A DNA stretch of 64,000 bases from Lewinella sp050633125 (GTDB lineage: Bacteria; Bacteroidota; Bacteroidia; Chitinophagales; Saprospiraceae). This document shows, piece after piece, positions 43,518 to 52,424 of the stretch. The translations under genes and the position numbers were made by a program. The stretch covers positions 1-64,000 of the forward strand of contig NZ_JBOEFX010000079.1 of the NCBI RefSeq assembly GCF_050633125.1. The letters are read 5' to 3'. Position 1 is the first letter of the stretch. Each line of letters starts with the position of its first letter. The notes beneath the pieces are model-generated. The model was not told the DNA's origin. It made no database searches and saw only the letters and a program-made list of their open reading frames with translations.

Positions 43518-45338
43518 ATGAGACTCAAATATTATATTATAGCAATCATGGCCTTGGCGTTCACAGCGTGTAGCGATTTTCTGGAGCCAGATTCTATTTC
43601 GACTTTCGACACCAACTATGTTTTTTCAAATGTCGACGATGCCCGCAAAGGCGTCAATGCTATCTATGTGCAGTTTGGCGTAGATGGGTTTCGTTCCCGC
43701 CTGTCCAACAACATGACAGGCAATACCGATATCGAACGCCAAAGCGGCTGGACCAGCTCTGGTGATCGCTACCAAATTTGGGACTTGAACGCACTAGCCA
43801 GTAATGGCGACTTGAGTAAAGTTTGGAATGCTGCTTATACGGCTATTCGTGATGCTAACATTGCAATTGAAGGTATTGAAGCCAGTGAAGCCCTTAACTC
43901 CAACGACGTTCTCATTTCCAAGACCATGTACCACTTATTGGGTGAAGCCTACACTTTACGGGCCTACTGGTATAGCATCTTAACCTATCACTTTGGAGAT
44001 GTCCCTAATGTTCGGCTTGCGCCTAAAGCTGGTAATGACTTCTTTTTGGGTAAAGAAGATCGCAATGTCATCCTTTCTCAGGTCATTGAAGACATGATGG
44101 CTATTGAAGGTAAAATGTTATGGGCTGAAGAACTGCCCTATGGCATTGAGCAAGTCAACCGGGAATATACCCTTGGCCTAATTGCCAGAATTGCGCTACA
44201 GCGTGGTGGTTACTACCTTACTCCTTCGTTGAATATGGAACGCCCCAATGATTACTTGACTTACTACCAGGTTGCTAAAGATTATACCGAAAAACTGATA
44301 AGCCTAAAGGATCGCCCACTACCGGAAGATTTCCGCCAGGTATTCCTGAACAATGCAAAGTTTGTAACACCTGTAAATGATGACATTCTTTTCGAAGTTC
44401 CTTTTGCACAAGGTAATGGTGATGTAGGTTGGAACATTGGTGTAACTGTTCAAGGGGGGGCTACAGCTTCCCACAGCTACGGATCAGGCAACAATTATAT
44501 GGCGATGCCTCCCTCCTACTACTATTCTTTCGATACACTTGATACACGCCGTGATGTGACTTGTGCGTACTACATCGTAAACACGGAATTCCAAGAAGAA
44601 TTCGTCAACGGTGGCATCTCCAATATTTCTCAGGGAAAATGGAGTCGTTATTACCTTGATGCTGGCCCTGGATCTTCTTCTGCTAAAGGAACAGGAATCA
44701 ACTGGCCGATGCTACGCTATGCAGATGTATTACTAATGCACGCCGAAGCAGAAAACGAGCTTAACGGCCCTACAGCTGCCGCTATAGAATCCTTCAGCCG
44801 GGTAAGACGCCGTGCTTTTGATAGCGCCCTTTGGGATGATAAAGTAGACAACTACCTCGCCAATATTTCTACAAGTAAAGAAGAGTTCTTTGAAGCTATT
44901 GTTAATGAGCGTGCGTGGGAATTTGGTGGAGAGATGATCCGTAAATACGAGCTTATCCGTTGGGGTAATTACTCCGAGAAAATGGCCGAGACGGTTCAGA
45001 CCCTCAAAGACATGGCAGATTCTGCTTTTGAAGGAACAGGCCCTTATGCAGATTTACCTGACTACATCTACTGGAAACGTGACGAAAGTGGTCGTTTTAC
45101 CGTACTTAACCCTAACCAGAAAATTGCTGCTGCTCCGGATGAAACCTGGACACGAGAATCTTGGTTGCTCGGGCTTCGGGATGAGGTAACGACCTATAAG
45201 GAATGGATCACTAAAGACTGGCGTAACTACATCGACGAAGGTCCTAAACCAGGAGTAGCGCGCTATATTTTCCCTATCCCGGAAGAGGCTGTCACCAATA
45301 GCCAGGGGGTATTAGCCAACGACGGCTACGGATTCTAG
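43518..45338 (+). CDS. susD: SusD/RagB-type glycan-binding lipoprotein
   Basis: A 606-residue lipoprotein with lipobox LAFTAC and lipid Cys18. SusD features are the N-terminal ACSDFLEPDS, the TPR-like helices (LGEAYTLRAYWYSILTYHFGDVPNV in part), and the C-terminal RYADVLLMHAEAENELNG and NERAWEFGGEMIRKYELIRWG. It caps the SusC barrel on the cell surface and helps deliver glycan. It starts 23 bp after susC and is co-transcribed. A long hairpin follows its stop codon. Confidence 0.96.
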   Translation: MRLKYYIIAIMALAFTACSDFLEPDSISTFDTNYVFSNVDDARKGVNAIYVQFGVDGFRSRLSNNMTGNTDIERQSGWTSSGDRYQIWDLNALASNGDLSKVWNAAYTAIRDANIAIEGIEASEALNSNDVLISKTMYHLLGEAYTLRAYWYSILTYHFGDVPNVRLAPKAGNDFFLGKEDRNVILSQVIEDMMAIEGKMLWAEELPYGIEQVNREYTLGLIARIALQRGGYYLTPSLNMERPNDYLTYYQVAKDYTEKLISLKDRPLPEDFRQVFLNNAKFVTPVNDDILFEVPFAQGNGDVGWNIGVTVQGGATASHSYGSGNNYMAMPPSYYYSFDTLDTRRDVTCAYYIVNTEFQEEFVNGGISNISQGKWSRYYLDAGPGSSSAKGTGINWPMLRYADVLLMHAEAENELNGPTAAAIESFSRVRRRAFDSALWDDKVDNYLANISTSKEEFFEAIVNERAWEFGGEMIRKYELIRWGNYSEKMAETVQTLKDMADSAFEGTGPYADLPDYIYWKRDESGRFTVLNPNQKIAAAPDETWTRESWLLGLRDEVTTYKEWITKDWRNYIDEGPKPGVARYIFPIPEEAVTNSQGVLANDGYGF

Positions 45339-45400
45339 ATTGAAGTTAGCTCCTGTTTATTGGTCGGCAAATGTCCAACCAATAAGCAGGCTTCTTCAAT
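45339..45400 (+). promoter_or_regulatory. long intercistronic hairpin after susD
   Basis: The outer arms ATTGAAG (45339-45345) and CTTCAAT (45394-45400) and the inner arms CCTGTTTATTGGT (45352-45364) and ACCAATAAGCAGG (45378-45390, one G-T pair) fold into a long stem that starts right after the susD stop. No T-run follows, so it is more likely a stabiliser or partial stop that sets the ratio of susCD to the next gene. Confidence 0.55.
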
Positions 45401-45429
45401 AAACATGAATGACTATATAAAATTTAACA

Positions 45430-47106
45430 ATGAAAAATATAAAACTGAATCTCAGTCTGGCAATGTTCTTGCTGGTTGGTGCTATCGGTATCTCACTGGT
45501 TTCTTGTGAAAAAGATGAAGCTATTTACGAAGAAACTCGTCTTTTCCGCCCTGTCTTGAGTGAAGATTTGTATGCAGAACTCAATACGATTATTGTCAAC
45601 TTGGGCAACATCAAAGATGCGGTTTCCTATACTTTAGAGGTAAGCCGTGACAGTTTTGCCAGCACCTTGTATACTATAGAGTCAGATACCAACTTTGTCG
45701 TCATCAATGAAGAGACACTAAATGGTGAATCTTTACTTTGGAATACACTTTACCAAATTCAGGTAACTGCCCACGCTGCCGATCCTACTTTTGATAGCCG
45801 AGCTTCTGATCTTGGAAGTGTACGTACAGAACGTTTCCCTTCTATTCTTAACATCCCAACAGTTGGAGACATCTTGGACGTTCAAGCACGTGTAAGCTGG
45901 GAGTTACTTGGTGCTCCGATTACAAAAATCCGCGTATTTACTGTCGCAGATGAGGTTTTGGCTAATCCATTACTCGAATTTGACATGGATACGGAAGCAC
46001 AGGAGAACGGTGAATTTATCGTTTCCGGACTACAACCATTGACTAGCTATCAAATCGCTATTTACAGTGGTGCAGATGGAGAAGTCTTGCGCGGTTGGGA
46101 AGTTTACAATATGATTGCCAGTGCCATTGACCTCACTGATCCAAACGTGATTGACCTGAGTACTTCTGATGACCCCGACGCTGTAATCAATGCTATTCCT
46201 ACAGCAACAGACGGCCAAATTATTGTACTCAAGAAAGGCGTATTATACAACCTGCCTTCTGATCCACTCGACAAATCGATTACGATCACAGCGGCTTATG
46301 GTTTTGGCGAACAAAAAGCCATCTTGTTTACTACTGGCAACTGGAATTTCCTGGAAGGAGCGATGATTGACCATGTACGCTTCATTGATGTTGAACTTCG
46401 GGGAGAAGACATTGGAGGAGACTATGTTTTCAACCCCAATCTTTCTACACTGACAGTGGTTAATGAACTTACTTTTGACAACTGTGTGATCAATAACTTC
46501 CGGGGTATTATTCGGATGAGGACACAAATGTTCTTGACCAATTATAACATTAATAATTCTATTGTCCACTCTATTGGAAACTATGGAGTTGTTACTTGTG
46601 ATACAGATGGGGCCGGTAATGCTGCCTTTGACAACGCATCCTTTACCAACAGTACATTTACCAAGATTCACGCTTTCATGACTACTCGTCAAAACGCTCA
46701 ATCTGTAGTAATTGACAATTGTACGCTTAGTGAATTGGCTGATCCGGATGGCATCGTTTTCCGCTGGCGCGGAACAGATGGTGAATTGAGCAATGTTTTC
46801 AATGGCATTTCTATCACCAACTCTATTTGGGGTCACGCTTGGGACGAAGGGATGTCTGGCAACCTGGCAGTAAGAGGCATTTATGATGGGCTTGAAGCTA
46901 CGCTTTTCAACATCGTTAATACTTATGCAACTTCTGATTTCGCCTTCACTCCTGGTTCTGAAATCCCTGGATTCCCTGCATTGAATTACGCAGGAACAGC
47001 AGAAGACCTTTGGGTAGACCCTTACGTTGGCATGGATTTCAACTTCAAAGACACTGGCTTTAGTGGCCGTATGGATGCTGGCGACCCACGCTGGCGCGTC
47101 CAGTAA
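45430..47106 (+). CDS. SusE-position lipoprotein with FN3-like and beta-helix (DUF4957/DUF5123) domains
   Basis: A 558-residue lipoprotein with lipobox LVSC (Cys26) followed by acidic residues that favour surface export. Residues about 35-130 and 140-225 look like two fibronectin-type-III domains (VSYTLEVSRDSF, TLYQIQVTA, PLTSYQIAIY). Residues about 240-500 are a beta-helix-like stretch with repeated Asn and Ser turns (NVIDLSTSDDP, FDNCVINNF, VVIDNCTLSEL), and the last part (SDFAFTPGSEIPGFPAL, GDPRWR) fits the DUF5123 C-terminus. It sits where SusE/SusF glycan-binding proteins usually do and probably binds pectin; whether the helix is catalytic is unknown. Confidence 0.82.
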   Translation: MKNIKLNLSLAMFLLVGAIGISLVSCEKDEAIYEETRLFRPVLSEDLYAELNTIIVNLGNIKDAVSYTLEVSRDSFASTLYTIESDTNFVVINEETLNGESLLWNTLYQIQVTAHAADPTFDSRASDLGSVRTERFPSILNIPTVGDILDVQARVSWELLGAPITKIRVFTVADEVLANPLLEFDMDTEAQENGEFIVSGLQPLTSYQIAIYSGADGEVLRGWEVYNMIASAIDLTDPNVIDLSTSDDPDAVINAIPTATDGQIIVLKKGVLYNLPSDPLDKSITITAAYGFGEQKAILFTTGNWNFLEGAMIDHVRFIDVELRGEDIGGDYVFNPNLSTLTVVNELTFDNCVINNFRGIIRMRTQMFLTNYNINNSIVHSIGNYGVVTCDTDGAGNAAFDNASFTNSTFTKIHAFMTTRQNAQSVVIDNCTLSELADPDGIVFRWRGTDGELSNVFNGISITNSIWGHAWDEGMSGNLAVRGIYDGLEATLFNIVNTYATSDFAFTPGSEIPGFPALNYAGTAEDLWVDPYVGMDFNFKDTGFSGRMDAGDPRWRVQ

Positions 47107-47128
47107 TTTTTTTATAAAATGTACTTTT

Positions 47129-47164
47129 TCCCGGATTTCACTTAGGTGGAATCCGGGATTTTTT
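47129..47164 (+). terminator. rho-independent terminator after the SusCDE genes
   Basis: TCCCGGATTTCAC (47129-47141) pairs with GTGGAATCCGGGA (47146-47158), one G-T pair, four-base loop TTAG, followed by six Ts (47159-47164). It separates the susCDE unit from the pectate lyase gene. Confidence 0.85.
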
Positions 47165-47187
47165 ATTTAATCTAATTAACCAAGCTT

Positions 47188-48663
47188 ATGTTACGATCTC
47201 CCAAAGTAACCTCCTACTTATACTTACTGATGCTATTGCTATTAATTGAAGGCTGTGCTAATCAGCAAGAACTTACAACCGCCGAGCCGCCTAACATTGC
47301 TGACAATACACCTCTAATCCAGGTCCCAGCTTTTCCTGGTGCGGAAGGTTTTGGCCAATTCACAACTGGTGGTCGAGGTGGAAAAGTGCTTTACGTTACT
47401 AACCTCAATGATGATGGCCCTGGGAGTTTTCGAGCTGCCGTTGAAACAGTTGGAGCCCGATTTGTGCTTTTTAAGGTCTCGGGAACAATTGCCCTTCGCT
47501 CTCGCCTAAATATTAGGGAAGGAAATCTCACTATTGCTGGGCAAAGTGCTCCCGGTGCTGGCATTTGTATCAAAGATTACCCCGTCGTTATTCAGGCAGA
47601 CAACGTCATCATTCGTTTCTTGCGCTTCCGGCTCGGCGACCAGCAAAACCAGGAAGCAGATGCCCTGGAAGCTCGCGGAAGGAGTAATATCATCGTTGAT
47701 CATTGTTCCATGAGCTGGTCGGTAGATGAATGTGTTTCTTTTTATGACAATACCAATACCAGCTTACAATGGTGCATCATCTCCGAAAGCCTCAACAATT
47801 CTGTTCATCATAAGGGAGCACATGGTTATGGCGCTATTTGGGGCGGTAAAAATGCTTCCTTCCACCACAATCTCATCGCCAATCATGCTAGTAGAAATCC
47901 TCGCCTTGGCGAACGAGCCGGAGATGCTTTTGCGCTCACCGACCTAACCGACATCCGGAACAATGTCATCTACAACTGGGGCAACAACAGCTGTTATGGC
48001 GGTGAAGCTATGAATGTGAATATTGTCAATTGCTACTACAAGCCAGGGCCGGCCTCTTCAAATCGGAACCGCATTGTGGCCATTGATAAAAACACGAAAC
48101 CGGAAACGGCCATCTACAATATCTGGGGAAAGTACTACATCAATGGTAATTACGTCGCAGGTCATCTGAAAACAACTACTGACAATTGGGAGCAAGGGGT
48201 TTTCAACCAATTTCATTCCCGTTACGGAGAAGTCTCTGAGGAAGAAAAAGCTGCCATTCGTATCACTACCGAGCACCCCATTAATAACAATGTCTTTACC
48301 CATTCGGCGGAGGAAGCTTACGAAAAGGTTTTAGCCATTGGAGGTGCTTCTTACGTGAGGGATGCCGTGGATTTGAGAATAGTAGAAAATGTGCGAGAGG
48401 GTAAATACACCGCCGCTGGCTCAAATGGAAGCACAGAAGGAATTATCGACTCGCAAGAAGATGTAGGTTCCTGGCCCCAGTTAGCGGCGGCTCCTGCCCC
48501 CGAAGACACTTCCGGCGATGGCATGCCTGACACCTGGAAGCAAGCGCATCAATTGCCTATTGATCAGCCTCAAGCCAACGGGCATGATTTGCATCCGGTA
48601 TACGATAATGTAGAGGTTTATCTCAACAGCTTGGTGACAACAATCGTTGGGCAACAGCAATAA
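47188..48663 (+). CDS. pectate lyase, polysaccharide lyase family 1, lipoprotein
   Basis: A 491-residue PL1 enzyme with lipobox LIEGC (Cys23). It cleaves de-esterified homogalacturonan by beta-elimination. Features are PAFPGAEGFGQFTTGGRGGKVLYVTNLNDDGPGSFR in outline, TIAGQSAPGAGICIKD, IIRFLRFRLGD, DHCSMSWSVDE, and the conserved Arg region HASRNPRLGERAGD followed by RNNVIYNWGNNS. Near the C-terminus, DTSGDGMPDTWK resembles a calcium-binding thrombospondin-3-like repeat. It follows the terminator at 47164 by 23 bp, so it has its own promoter or is read through. It converges with the PL1-CE8 fusion gene on the other strand. Confidence 0.94.
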   Translation: MLRSPKVTSYLYLLMLLLLIEGCANQQELTTAEPPNIADNTPLIQVPAFPGAEGFGQFTTGGRGGKVLYVTNLNDDGPGSFRAAVETVGARFVLFKVSGTIALRSRLNIREGNLTIAGQSAPGAGICIKDYPVVIQADNVIIRFLRFRLGDQQNQEADALEARGRSNIIVDHCSMSWSVDECVSFYDNTNTSLQWCIISESLNNSVHHKGAHGYGAIWGGKNASFHHNLIANHASRNPRLGERAGDAFALTDLTDIRNNVIYNWGNNSCYGGEAMNVNIVNCYYKPGPASSNRNRIVAIDKNTKPETAIYNIWGKYYINGNYVAGHLKTTTDNWEQGVFNQFHSRYGEVSEEEKAAIRITTEHPINNNVFTHSAEEAYEKVLAIGGASYVRDAVDLRIVENVREGKYTAAGSNGSTEGIIDSQEDVGSWPQLAAAPAPEDTSGDGMPDTWKQAHQLPIDQPQANGHDLHPVYDNVEVYLNSLVTTIVGQQQ

Positions 48664-48665
48664 AC

Positions 48666-50945
48666 CTACTCTGCCGACAGCGGATCCCAGCCGCGCAGTA
48701 GCAATTCCAACGATTGGTATTGCGCGGCTTCCTCTTCTGTAAGAAGGTGTGACCAGTTAACGCGTTGATCAATAGCCGCACCAACACCCGTATTTTGGTA
48801 TTCGGCGTAGTAAGCGGTTTTCTCATTCTCGGGGTTGCGCCAATTGTCCCAACCTTCTGGGCGGATAATATCGGAGAGTTCGCAGGCGTAGAAGATTACC
48901 TTGGCGTAAGGTCGCCACGGGCGGCCCAGGTAGACGGATGCGGGCTTTACCTCCCCAAAAATCTTGCAATTTCGAAAGACATAACCCGTCTCCGTCTCTT
49001 CCTTGGTGGAGGCTGCTGTGATGTAGCCGGGGCTTTTGCAATTGATCTTGCAATCATCAAAAACGGCGGTAGAAGAGCCAAAGATAAAATCCACCGTGCC
49101 TTCAATGTAGCAGTTCTTGTAGTACTGCCGACTATTGATGCCGTGGGTGTAGAGGGTGTCCTGAAAGCCAAGAAAGCGGCAATTCTCAAACTGTACTTTG
49201 TCGCCATCCACGCGCACGGCCACGGCTTGACCAACTGGCCCGGCGGCGTTTTCAAAGGTGATATTTTTAGCACTAAAGCCATCTCCATTCAAAAAGAAAG
49301 AAGCAGAGCCTGAGGTGCCAATATCTTCCCCAAAGCGATTTTTCCGGCTGGCGTAATCGTCAAAAGTGAGGATCGTTTGTTCTACACTTTCGCCAATCAG
49401 GGAAACATTGACGGTGGTGGTGGGCAGCACCAACTTTTCTTTATAGACACCATTCTTGATAAATATCCGGGTACGGTTGCGCCGCAGTGCGGGAACCGCG
49501 TCAATGGCTTCCTGGACGGTTGTGAAATCACCACTGCCGTCGGCAGCTACCACAAAGTCATAATCCGCGTATTGATCGGTATTTGATGGGACCTCTGTAG
49601 GTGCGAAGGTGATGCTGTTCAAATATTCCTCCAACATGGTGTACCCATCCTTGCCTACCTTGTTTCCATCCGCTGCGTTGTCTGGATCAAGGCCATTTTG
49701 CTTTTCCCATTCATCGGGCATCCCATCTTGGTCGGTATCCACAGGGGCAGGTGTTGAATTTAAGATGGGCCAACTGCCTACTTCTTCCTGGCTTTTGATG
49801 ATACTGCCCGTGCCATTCCTCACACCGTCCACGATGCGCAAATCAACCGAGTCTCTTTTTGGCAAACTAGCTCCACCCGAAGCCAGTACGCGCTGGTAGG
49901 CAGTAGGAGCATCTTCTTTGTTGATGGGCCCGGCTTCAAATGCGGCGGTTTGCTTGTAGGCACTTACTTCTTCCTCCGTCCAGGTTTTTCTGAATTTCAC
50001 GACCTCCCAAGGGTTATCGGTAAGCTGATGGTCGTAATAATTGCCTGCAAAATAGGCACGGTTATAGGCTGATCGAGTGGAATAGGCGATGCCATTAGCT
50101 TCTGAATCCCCCCCCGGAATCAGATAATTACCTACATAGTTCAGTCGCGTAACACTAATGGTATCATTGTTATAGCCCGCATGCCCACCGCCCCAGTTGT
50201 AGATCACATTATTCCTAAAGTCCAACAGCAAACCATCAGGGTCTTCGTAATAAGGGTTGCTATCATAGTTACCAGGGCGAGGATTACGACCTTGATTGTG
50301 CGCATAAAGGTTGTGCAAATAGCTGTACTGAGCGCCTCCCGTTCCACGTATTAAAGAACCAAAGCCATGATTATCCGGATTCAGACCTTCCGTGATGAAG
50401 CACCACTGCACTGTGACGTTCGTCAACGTCGGAAATCTGGTGGAAGAGGATAAACTCTCATCCAGGCTCCAACTCGCAGAACAATGATCAATGATAATAT
50501 CCTTCCCTTCTGAAATATCGATGGCATCTTTTCCCTGTTTACTGCCGATTCCCTGCATTCCATCTCCGAGACGAACACGGAGATAGCGAATGATAATATC
50601 GTGGCTTCTGATTTTTACTGTTTCGCCTTTCAGGCAAATACCGTCTCCTGGTGCCGTCTGCCCGGCAATCGTTAGGTAAGGATTTTCAATGTTAAGCCTT
50701 TCCTTCAGTTCTATCGTTCCCGATACTCCAAACACAACGGTACGCGGGCCCTCTTGCTCTACCGCCTGCCGCAAACTCCCCGGGCCATCGTCATTCAGAT
50801 TGGTGACGTAAATGACCTGTCCGCCTCTTCCGCCTTTGGCGTAAGCACCGAATCCTTCCGCGCTGGGAAAGGCCAATTGCTGGCTCCAGGAATTAAGAAA
50901 TATCGAAACAACAATTAGTAAGGTTAAAAGAATACGCTTGTCCAT
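48666..50945 (-). CDS. bifunctional pectate lyase (PL1) - pectin methylesterase (CE8)
   Basis: A 759-residue secreted protein with a signal peptide (ILLTLLIVVSIFLNSWSQ). Residues 22-about 430 are PL1: AFPSAEGFGAYAKGGRGG, IDHCSASWSLDESL, HNQGRNPRPG and NNVIYNWGGG. A calcium-binding-like DTDQDGMPDEWEK segment and a short linker follow. Residues about 460-759 are CE8: AADGSGDFTTVQEAID, GPVGQAVAVRV, GFQDTLYTHG, VDFIFGSS and YLGRPWRPYAK. Joining a de-esterifying and a cutting domain in one chain would let the lyase act on its own product. Its last codons nearly touch the PL1 gene end on the other strand (48663 against 48666). It is the last gene of the uxaAB-hydrolase operon. Confidence 0.95.
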   Translation of the reverse strand: MDKRILLTLLIVVSIFLNSWSQQLAFPSAEGFGAYAKGGRGGQVIYVTNLNDDGPGSLRQAVEQEGPRTVVFGVSGTIELKERLNIENPYLTIAGQTAPGDGICLKGETVKIRSHDIIIRYLRVRLGDGMQGIGSKQGKDAIDISEGKDIIIDHCSASWSLDESLSSSTRFPTLTNVTVQWCFITEGLNPDNHGFGSLIRGTGGAQYSYLHNLYAHNQGRNPRPGNYDSNPYYEDPDGLLLDFRNNVIYNWGGGHAGYNNDTISVTRLNYVGNYLIPGGDSEANGIAYSTRSAYNRAYFAGNYYDHQLTDNPWEVVKFRKTWTEEEVSAYKQTAAFEAGPINKEDAPTAYQRVLASGGASLPKRDSVDLRIVDGVRNGTGSIIKSQEEVGSWPILNSTPAPVDTDQDGMPDEWEKQNGLDPDNAADGNKVGKDGYTMLEEYLNSITFAPTEVPSNTDQYADYDFVVAADGSGDFTTVQEAIDAVPALRRNRTRIFIKNGVYKEKLVLPTTTVNVSLIGESVEQTILTFDDYASRKNRFGEDIGTSGSASFFLNGDGFSAKNITFENAAGPVGQAVAVRVDGDKVQFENCRFLGFQDTLYTHGINSRQYYKNCYIEGTVDFIFGSSTAVFDDCKINCKSPGYITAASTKEETETGYVFRNCKIFGEVKPASVYLGRPWRPYAKVIFYACELSDIIRPEGWDNWRNPENEKTAYYAEYQNTGVGAAIDQRVNWSHLLTEEEAAQYQSLELLLRGWDPLSAE

Positions 50946-50965
50946 GGTTTTGGAAATTGTCTTGG

Positions 50966-52363
50966 TTAAATACGTTTCGCCCGCGGCTGTAAATCCGTAA
51001 GCTCTGCTATTCGGACGGGTTCATTAGCTTCGATGCTCTTGCGGGCAGCAATACCAATCAAGACGGACATCGCGCCATCGCGGATACCAGCAGCGTGCTT
51101 GAGAGGATCGGGATTATCGGGGTTCCTGAATATTTTATCATGCAAACGAATATCTCCACCGCCGTGGCCGCTGCGTTCAGACCCTACCTGGACGACCTCG
51201 TGCGTGTTCCAATTCTTGTGTACAATCATTGGGTGATAATCCAGCTCACCCCCAGATTGATCCATCTCCAGGGCATGAAGTTCTGCTTGAGACAGGTTGT
51301 TGTCATCATTGTACGGAATATCATGCCACGCTTCAATGCGCCCCTCAGTACCGTTGAAGGCAATTCGCCAGCCTTCAAAGGGAGAATAGGTCGTGAGGGA
51401 ATAGTTGACCACTACCTCATTCGCATACTTGATCTGCGCTGACATTTTATCATAAATATTGACTTCAGGGCGGAACAGGCAGTTGTCGCGGATGTAACCA
51501 TCATGGTGCTCGTTCTTGACGTAGAGGTTCATCATGCGTTCACTCTTGGTGATATCCCAATGGAATTTACAGTCGTTTTTATGTTCGCAGGTACGGCAAT
51601 TTTCTCCACGAAATGGGCCGTTGCTTCCGTAGTGCTCCAATGCGCCATAGGCAAACACCTCCGCCGGGTCGGAGTCCAGCCACCAGTTGAGCAGGTCAAA
51701 ATGATGGGTAGCCTTGTGTACCCAAAGCGTACCGCCAGACTGCCGTAGCCCGTGCCAACGCCGGAAATAGGACGCCCCGTGATGCGTATTCAAATACCAG
51801 TTAAAATCAACCGAAGTGACCTTCCCGATAGTATTATTCGCTAAAAGCTCCTTGATTTTGGTCATGTAAGGACTCCAACGATAATTGAAGCCAACAATCA
51901 GTTTTTTGCTCGATTTACGCTCCGCATCTAGGATCGCCTGACATTTGACTTCATCGGTCGTAAGGGGTTTTTCCGTAAGGACATCACAACCCATTTCCAA
52001 TCCCTGGATGATAAACTCGTGATGGGTAGAATCCTTTGTGGTTACAATAATCAAGTCGGGCTTAGTAGTTTCCACCATAGTGGGGAAGTCCAGAAAAGTG
52101 GGGCAGTCTACGCCCATGTATTCCAATGCGTATTCCAAGCGACCAGCGTTGTGGTCACACAAACCTACAAAGACCAACAAATCCGAGTAGTTCTCGACCA
52201 GGCGTTTTCCCCAGAAGCTGGTTCCGCGTACCCCTGTGCCGACGAGGCAAACCTTGAGTTTACTGCTCCCTCCAAAGTTAAAAGCAGAACCGGGCAACAG
52301 TGTCCCAGCTGCGAGCATACTAATGGACGTTAGAAATTCACGACGTTTGAGATCATTTTTCAT
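50966..52363 (-). CDS. TAT-exported Gfo/Idh/MocA-family oxidoreductase
   Basis: About 465 residues from the ATG at 52363; the twin-arginine signal is LKRREFLTSISMLAAGTLL, so it is folded with its cofactor before export. The NAD(P)-binding Rossmann start is KVCLVGTGVRGTSFWG, and the family EKPLT motif is TEKPLTTDEVKC. A cysteine cluster, C-x2-C-x5-C (NCRTCEHKNDC), lies near residue 255, followed by a single Cys in RDNCLFRPE. Such families oxidise or rearrange sugars, but the substrate cannot be told. Its place next to the pectin enzymes suggests action on a uronate or its derivative in the periplasm. Confidence 0.9.
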   Translation of the reverse strand: MKNDLKRREFLTSISMLAAGTLLPGSAFNFGGSSKLKVCLVGTGVRGTSFWGKRLVENYSDLLVFVGLCDHNAGRLEYALEYMGVDCPTFLDFPTMVETTKPDLIIVTTKDSTHHEFIIQGLEMGCDVLTEKPLTTDEVKCQAILDAERKSSKKLIVGFNYRWSPYMTKIKELLANNTIGKVTSVDFNWYLNTHHGASYFRRWHGLRQSGGTLWVHKATHHFDLLNWWLDSDPAEVFAYGALEHYGSNGPFRGENCRTCEHKNDCKFHWDITKSERMMNLYVKNEHHDGYIRDNCLFRPEVNIYDKMSAQIKYANEVVVNYSLTTYSPFEGWRIAFNGTEGRIEAWHDIPYNDDNNLSQAELHALEMDQSGGELDYHPMIVHKNWNTHEVVQVGSERSGHGGGDIRLHDKIFRNPDNPDPLKHAAGIRDGAMSVLIGIAARKSIEANEPVRIAELTDLQPRAKRI

Positions 52364-52424
52364 AATAAACATGGTTAGGCGACAGTAGATCAATTACGGT
52401 CGCTAGGTGAACAAAGGCAGCAAT

